Assembly: GCA_004151065.3 (NCBI GenBank)
Contig: NWUY0300032358.1
Coordinates: 19,424-45,150 of the forward strand
Length of the DNA stretch: 25,727 bases
Reading direction: 5' to 3'
From: Larix sibirica
Lineage: Eukaryota; Streptophyta; Pinopsida; Pinales; Pinaceae
Shown here: piece by piece, positions 22,101 through 25,727 of the stretch
Layout of the letters: the number at the start of each line of letters is the position of its first letter
How positions within the stretch are numbered: position 1 is the stretch's first letter
Notes under the pieces: model-generated
What the model was told of the DNA's origin: nothing
Database searches by the model: none
What the model saw: the letters and a program-made list of their open reading frames with translations, nothing else
Program-made: the position numbers and the translations under genes

Positions 22101-23404
22101 ATCGCAACTGGTACCGTCTAACTACTAGAAGAGAATGGTATACCTGGATAATGATTGCAGCTTTACTTTGTCGCCGAAATCGATATTCATTACGAGCAGC
22201 CATTGCTCGAAATCCTGTCTGGACAAGAATAGCTGAAAACCGAAGTTTGATATAGGTTTTCCTGGCTTGATACCCACGCAAATGTTTTTGTATTTGTATT
22301 GCAGCAGCCTCCCTCTTCATGTGTTCATAAAGCTTACGAGCAAGCTTGCCTACGAAAGTTCATGAATGAGAAACAATGTAACTTCTACTAATTCATATAA
22401 AATTGACAATTGAAGATAAATAAATCATAAAACATGATAAATATAAAACAGAGATATTGGCAAAATGGAACAAACAGCCTATTTGAAACCGTAGAAGCAC
22501 AAAAATCTAAGGTTTTGAAATAGGCAAGAACAAAATACCTCTCCATAAAGCTTGGAAATGAACCGCAGCCTTGCGCATGGCAACAAATTCTCTCTGAGCA
22601 AGATGTGTGCGAACTTGGCGCTGTATGAGTCTGGCGGCCTGTCCCAATATTTCAATTCTTCGAGCATCTAACTCAGCCATCTGTCCAGCTCTTAGGAAAA
22701 CCTTTGTTTTCCCTATCTGCAAAATTATTTTATTTAATTAGACAAATTACTTCAATCATAGAAGCTCAACTATGTCAACATTATGTCTGAATTCATCTCG
22801 GCAAATTCACTATACAAACCTGATAACCTTTGAGACCCATTTTTTCACAAATCTTGTCACATGCAGTTCTTTCATCATAGCTGCAGTCGATTAAACAAGT
22901 TAATTAGAAAAGCAAAGAGTGAAACCTAAAATGTTTCCTCTATCATTTGTCAAAATGCAAATATTGAATTTTATGAAAAGTAAAGCAACTTCCTTGTTAA
23001 ATTGGTAGCATCATGGCATGCACAAACCTACCCTTCCAAAACTTCTGGGGCAAGCATGCCAAAACGGTCTAGGAATTCATCAAACGTTCTTTTAGTAGGA
23101 TATCCAGCACAACTAATCCTAATTGTCTCCAAGACACCCTAGAATATGAAATGTAGATATGTCAGTACTAATTGTTTGCAGACAATAAGATGCTGGTCAT
23201 AATATACTTGCTTTTAATGTATACTATGTATTTGACCTTAAGCTGAAGCAATAAGTACCAAAAGCTACTTACACCACAACGTAGTTGTTGCAAGACATTG
23301 AAATTCTCAAAAATCCCTGGCTTGAGGACACCATTCGGTTTTACACATCTGATGTAGTGAGGTTCCGTTGTGTTCAGGGTTTCCATAAGTGATTGCAATT
23401 GTTG
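16403..23404 (-). CDS. Class XI myosin heavy chain, partial (3' 24 exons)
   Basis: Plant class XI myosins are actin-based motors that drive cytoplasmic streaming and organelle and vesicle movement. Visible here, N to C, are the end of the motor, six IQ motifs, a dimerising coiled coil, a linker and the globular tail with the DIL region. Exons, high to low: 23404-23273, 23138-23032, 22880-22820, 22716-22539, 22349-22144, 21774-21655, 21379-21281, 20809-20594, 20435-20296, 20089-19988 (optional), 19788-19671, 19547-19497, 19361-19278, 19144-18974, 18745-18587, 18467-18270, 18163-18017, 17896-17826, 17547-17448, 17309-17253, 17105-17049, 16941-16861, 16745-16666, 16526-16403. All introns read GT..AG. 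The 23 constitutive exons total 2,757 nt (918 residues and TAA at 16403-16405), in phase throughout. The family is usually about 1,500 residues, so roughly 600 N-terminal residues (P-loop, switches) lie beyond the window. No frameshift or stop interrupts it, so it looks functional. Class VIII myosin is excluded by the six IQ motifs and the DIL tail. Confidence 0.97.
19278..19547 (-). CDS. Myosin XI exons: rod-tail linker
   Basis: Two small phase-0 exons: 19497-19547 (17 codons, [17 protein letters not shown]) and 19278-19361 (28 codons, with [21 protein letters not shown]). They form the hydrophilic, poorly conserved linker between the coiled coil and the globular tail. Both have clear acceptors (ttttttccag and tgtgcag) and strong donors (gtaagt and gtatgt). 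The [12 protein letters not shown] end matches the conserved KPQ-SLN-(R/K)QQE entry to the tail domain. Confidence 0.93.
19671..19788 (-). CDS. Duplicated coiled-coil exon, downstream copy
   Basis: The acceptor is ggtttag before ACTTGAAG and the donor is GAG|GTATTT. The exon is 118 nt, phase 2 in and phase 0 out. It encodes [19 protein letters not shown], then a [20 protein letters not shown] linker. It joins directly to the exon ending at 20296 through an Arg codon (AG|A), and to 19547-19497 in frame, so the gene makes a normal protein without the upstream copy. Its RLEEK start is the more family-like, while its coil core ([13 protein letters not shown]) has drifted from the usual [12 protein letters not shown] form. 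Confidence 0.92.
19988..20089 (-). CDS. Duplicated coiled-coil exon, upstream copy (optional)
   Basis: The acceptor is gattcag before GCTTAAAG. The exon completes the split Arg codon and encodes [19 protein letters not shown], then [13 protein letters not shown]. With the donor AC|GTCAGT it is 102 nt (34 codons) and phase 2 at both ends, so including or skipping it keeps the frame. If included, it joins the next exon through a Thr codon (AC|A). It aligns with the next exon at about 17 of 36 residues, and the adjoining intron is also similar. Its [13 protein letters not shown] core matches the segment present once in ordinary class XI myosins. The donor position equivalent to that of its twin now reads AA (19974-19973), so one of two nearby GTs must be used instead. 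It could be a cassette exon, a mutually exclusive exon (donor four bases further on) or a decaying copy. Confidence 0.7.
20296..21379 (-). CDS. Myosin XI exons: coiled-coil rod
   Basis: The three exons are 21281-21379 (33 codons), 20594-20809 (72 codons) and 20296-20435 (46 codons plus AG). The protein is rich in E, K, Q and A with heptad spacing: [19 protein letters not shown], then [20 protein letters not shown], then a break around [12 protein letters not shown], then [12 protein letters not shown] and [20 protein letters not shown]. This is the dimerisation rod of class XI myosins. The Pro-containing VIKEVPVVD hinge between coils is typical of the family. The last exon ends in phase 2, which matters for the duplicated exon that follows. 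Confidence 0.96.
21655..22716 (-). CDS. Myosin XI exons: converter end and six IQ motifs
   Basis: The three exons are 22539-22716, 22144-22349 and 21655-21774. The first starts [17 protein letters not shown], the end of the converter, and leads into the lever arm. IQ motifs begin at about residues 127, 150, 174, 198, 223 and 246 of the visible protein, with starts such as [54 protein letters not shown] and [11 protein letters not shown]. Six motifs at 23-25 residue spacing is the class XI number; each binds calmodulin or a related light chain. IQ5 is split by an intron exactly after AAIIIQ. IQ4 lacks the usual basic residue in its GFRAMAAR segment, so its light-chain affinity may differ. Confidence 0.96.
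22820..23404 (-). CDS. Myosin XI exons: C-terminal motor domain
   Basis: The three exons are 23273-23404 (44 codons), 23032-23138 and 22820-22880. The first begins in phase with [10 protein letters not shown] and contains the conserved HYIRCVKPN stretch and LRCGG, which spans the splice. The next carries [11 protein letters not shown] and the [15 protein letters not shown] region, and the third ends at GYQ before the converter. The Gly codon at the second junction is split GG|C. The acceptor of the first exon (ttttttccag) is strong. The upstream partner exon, expected to end in a sequence like SRFK, is not found between 23405 and the window end. Confidence 0.97.
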
Positions 23405-24058
23405 CTGGAAAAAACATAGCCACTGTTAAGAAGTATGTGATCACAAGAAAAACTGTACCATTAAGGAGTACAGAATGCTATTTTGAGAAAAGGAGTATAC
23501 ATTATAAATACATGTCTATGGTATTTGCAAGTTGAAAGATACATGTCAAATCCATAGGCCTAGGAAACATGTGAACAAAACCAAAAAGGTACAGAAAGTG
23601 TGTACATTTGTTAAATGCATATCAGGAAATGCATAACATACCATCAATGCAAGAAACCAAATTCTAGGGTCTGTACATTTGTTAAATCATATATTTTTCC
23701 CACTGTAGCAAGGTACAAGAAGTTTGAGTGGATCCTGAAAAGGTTTGGAGTAAGTTAATCTTGTAGCAAATGGACCATCTTTCTGTCCACACATCTGATA
23801 AGAATCCGACAGAAAGTGTAGACAGGAGCAAAGTTCCACCTTGATCCAAGGCCATGCATTGCTTATATCATCAAAAATTCGACCAAAATTCTGGATAGAT
23901 GGGAACTCTACCTTTCTGTATTGCTGGATTCCAGCAACTGCAGAGAAGTTTGTTAGAAGATTAGACAGCTCCGAAAAGATTCTCATGGGAAAAATAGGTT
24001 TGGGTGGTGGGGCTGTGTAGTGGAAATTTTTTAATTTTGTTTCTCAAGACAAAGGGTG

Positions 24059-24091
24059 TGGCGCAGTGGATTTCTATTATGGTTCGAGGAT
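24059..24091 (+). mobile_element. tRNA-type A/B box pair, possible SINE remnant
   Basis: The 11-mer tggcgcagtgg at 24059-24069 fits the RNA polymerase III A-box consensus TGGCNNAGTGG exactly, and ggttcgagga at 24081-24090 fits most of the B box. The boxes are only 11 bp apart, against about 30-40 bp in tRNAs and tRNA-derived SINEs, so at best this is a deleted, inactive SINE head. No clear SINE tail or target-site duplication was found. Confidence 0.3.
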
Positions 24092-24477
24092 GAGTGTACT
24101 CTCCCATGAGACAATGGGGAAAAATTGATCTGCTAAATGTTCTAGTCCAGAGAGCAGAATTGGCTGCAAGATGGGTGGTAAGAGCATTAAGAGCAAAGCT
24201 ACCATAGCAGATACTGGTATGGAGGCTGCCATAGACATAGTAACAAAAACATACGTTGTTTTGCTTGATTTGCTTGTTTTTTTGTTTTCTTTGGTTGGAA
24301 CCAGCCAAGCCAGTCAACGGTTACATTAACAAAACTGAACTGTATTGTTAAAAACAATGGATGTTTTCCCCTCACAATTTAATAATTTATGCCATAAGGT
24401 TTTGCCAATGGTAAGCATTCAAATACTGTTGTAAATAGGAATTTCAAGATTGTGTGTAAAATTATTATCATCTTTTA

Positions 24478-24597
24478 GGAGTTGTTTAACTATTATACTT
24501 TTTGGACTTATATATCACCAGAATCTGTCAAATCACTACCAAAAAGACAAATATGCTACCAAAATAGGTCCAAAAAGCATAATAATTAGACAACTCC
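24478..24597. mobile_element. 120 bp inverted-repeat element, MITE-like
   Basis: The left arm 24478-24509 (ggagttgtttaactattata..., 32 bp) and right arm 24566-24597 are inverted complements with 28 of 32 positions matching. The spacer is 56 bp. The arms meet the ends exactly, as in foldback or MITE elements. Flanks are ttta on the left and cccactttttat on the right, so a clean target-site duplication is not evident; tttta may be a shifted remnant. The element is too short to encode a transposase. It sits in a myosin intron. Confidence 0.6.
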
Positions 24598-24982
24598 CAC
24601 TTTTTATATTTACAAAATTGCCTACTTAACCATTTTTTCCCCAAATCTCTAGTGTCTGATCACCAGTCATTGTTTTCCTAAACGGGGAGAATTTGCATGC
24701 ATGGCAAATTATTTCAAGGGAGCTATATTGGCACTTATAGAATGGATGGGACTTGAGCAACCTCTTTGGAAATGGGTCATTGTGTAAGATGTTTATATTG
24801 TTGTGCATTTGTTTATTTTGGCTAGTGTCGAGCTAAGGGTAACCTAGGTTGGCAGCATGAGGGTCATATGAAGTGAATGCAGTATGCACGCATCCGAGAG
24901 ACATGTCTTATCCCATTCCTGCCTGTAAAACCTTTTCTACCAGATATTGTTTCCAACCAGGAGGTTGGTAAACCCTTAATCA

Positions 24983-24993
24983 GGTATCAGAGC
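24983..24993 (+). mobile_element. Candidate LTR retrotransposon primer-binding site
   Basis: The 11-mer ggtatcagagc directly follows a CA dinucleotide (24981-24982). It is complementary to the 3' end of plant initiator tRNA-Met (whose CCA-bearing end gives TGGTATCAGAG), the primer used by most Ty1-copia elements. If real, the 5' LTR ends at 24982 and the element runs rightwards, antisense to the myosin gene, with most of it beyond the window. I could not place the LTR start, and no gag or pol motif is visible in the remaining 730 bp. Confidence 0.45.
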
Positions 24994-25021
24994 TGAGCTA
25001 GAAGTACTGGTGGTGGATGAT

Positions 25022-25195
25022 CCACTGATCCAATCCGGATCCGCCAGGATCCGCCTAGGATCTGTCATGGAAACGGATCCTGAGAAGGAAACGGATCCTA
25101 GGCCAATGAAATGGATCTTGTGAACATCCAACAGATCTTGATAGTTGGAGACGGATCCTGAAACTTCTAGTGGTTTTGTGACTCACAGATCCCCA
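25022..25195. repeat. Cluster of GGATC(C/T) motifs
   Basis: About eleven GATC-centred motifs occur within 175 bp, several as full ggatcc with neighbours such as ggatccgcc (twice) and aaacggatcct (twice). The density is far above chance. On the plus strand a short frame opened by ATG at 25069 reads METDPEKETDP before stopping. It lies just after the candidate primer-binding site, where a retrotransposon leader or gag start would be. Confidence 0.6.
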
Positions 25196-25267
25196 AAAAT
25201 CGTTTTTTGAATGAAAAAAATCCAAAACCCTAAACACTTGAAGGCTAAAACCAGAAGCCGTATTCCT

Positions 25268-25390
25268 GGTCAAGGTCTGATCTATCTTTATGTCAAGTCA
25301 ACTCTGATCTATCAAGGTCTGTTCTCAAGGTTTCTGTTTGACCTATCTTTATGATCAAGGTCTGCTGTTAAGGTCTGATATATCCTTATG
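25268..25390. repeat. Degenerate short tandem repeat around tcaaggtctg
   Basis: Five variants of caaggtctg follow one another, alternating with ctatctttatg (tctatctttatg, cctatctttatg, tatatccttatg). The unit is roughly 20-28 bp and irregular. It belongs to the same low-complexity stretch as the GGATC cluster upstream. Confidence 0.6.
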
Positions 25391-25727
25391 TGCTATGTTG
25401 TTGCTTACTTCACCCACACTGTTATTTAGTTCTGTTGTAGCCTTCAAGAAACCACTTTATTCACTGCTGATATGGGCATATGGATGTGGCTCACAAAAAC
25501 CGCTGTTATTTATTGCTTTCTGTTCATGCTGAAATGGTCTTCAAAATTATCAATTATCAATCAAGAGTATAAATTATCAGTTATAGTACATTAATGGCCA
25601 AGAGTAATATGCATGAAAACTCACTGTTTTTGCTATAACTTATATTTCTCCTCTCATGTTTCCTGAATAGTTTTGATTCTTCACTCTTATTTTTTATTTA
25701 TTATAAAAATATTTTTATATTTTTTTT

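Larger units (their letters stand above)
23405..25727 (-). other. Long myosin intron with transposon-like sequence (open at window end)
   Basis: At least 2.3 kb lies between the first visible myosin exon and the window edge, with no exon of the remaining motor domain recognised. The other introns of the gene are about 50-560 bp. The sequence holds a MITE-like hairpin, a candidate LTR primer-binding site with low-complexity sequence after it, and a SINE-like box pair, listed separately. Minus-strand frames at 23687-23986 (99 codons) and 23961-24317 (118 codons) match no family I know and are not bounded by good splice sites, so I do not call them exons. The rest is featureless. Confidence 0.7.

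Noticed and set aside
23988-24001. 14-mer tgggaaaaataggt also present at window positions 1-14
   Set aside because: About one such match is expected by chance in a window of this size, and the flanks do not extend it.
23687-24317. Minus-strand frames of 99 and 118 codons upstream of the first myosin exon
   Set aside because: They match no part of the myosin motor domain and no family I recognise, and lack fitting splice sites. Probably chance frames in intron.

Overview
This window is nuclear DNA of a land plant. It is AT-rich, most of it has no gene, and its one clear gene is a class XI myosin with many short GT-AG introns. The gene structure, the tandem satellite and the transposon-like debris in an intron suit a seed plant with a repeat-rich genome. 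A gymnosperm is my guess from the style of the protein and the repeats, but nothing in the sequence proves it.

Layout. Positions 1-8666 hold no gene I can support. They contain a 2 x 17 bp repeat, a 65 bp direct repeat about 80% identical at 213 bp spacing, and a degenerate 37 bp minisatellite of about nine copies (4286-4628). Positions 8667-15115 are one head-to-tail satellite array with a 228 bp unit, about 28 unit-equivalents, most of them carrying GGATCC. Shared variants show that blocks of units were copied together: one marker block recurs three times, 2,956 bp (13 units) apart for the last pair. Positions 15116-16402 are AT-rich flank with microsatellites.

Positions 16403-23404 on the minus strand carry the 3' two thirds of the myosin XI gene. 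I can place 24 exons: the end of the motor domain, six IQ motifs, a coiled coil, a linker and the globular tail (DIL region), ending in a TAA stop. Without the optional exon, the 23 others sum to 2,757 nt, that is 918 residues plus stop, with every junction in phase. The first ~600 residues of the motor lie beyond the right edge. Positions 23405-25727 are the start-proximal intron. It holds mobile-element-like sequence: a 120 bp hairpin resembling a MITE, a primer-binding-site-like match to initiator tRNA-Met with low-complexity sequence after it, and a weak SINE-like box pair.

The most interesting observation is a tandem duplication of one coiled-coil exon in the myosin (19671-19788 and 19988-20089), together with adjoining intron sequence. 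The upstream copy has lost the ancestral splice donor (GT to AA). It has two possible replacement donors four bases apart: one makes a 102 nt in-frame cassette exon, the other makes an exon usable only instead of its partner. Next in interest is the multi-unit (higher-order) organisation of the 228 bp satellite.
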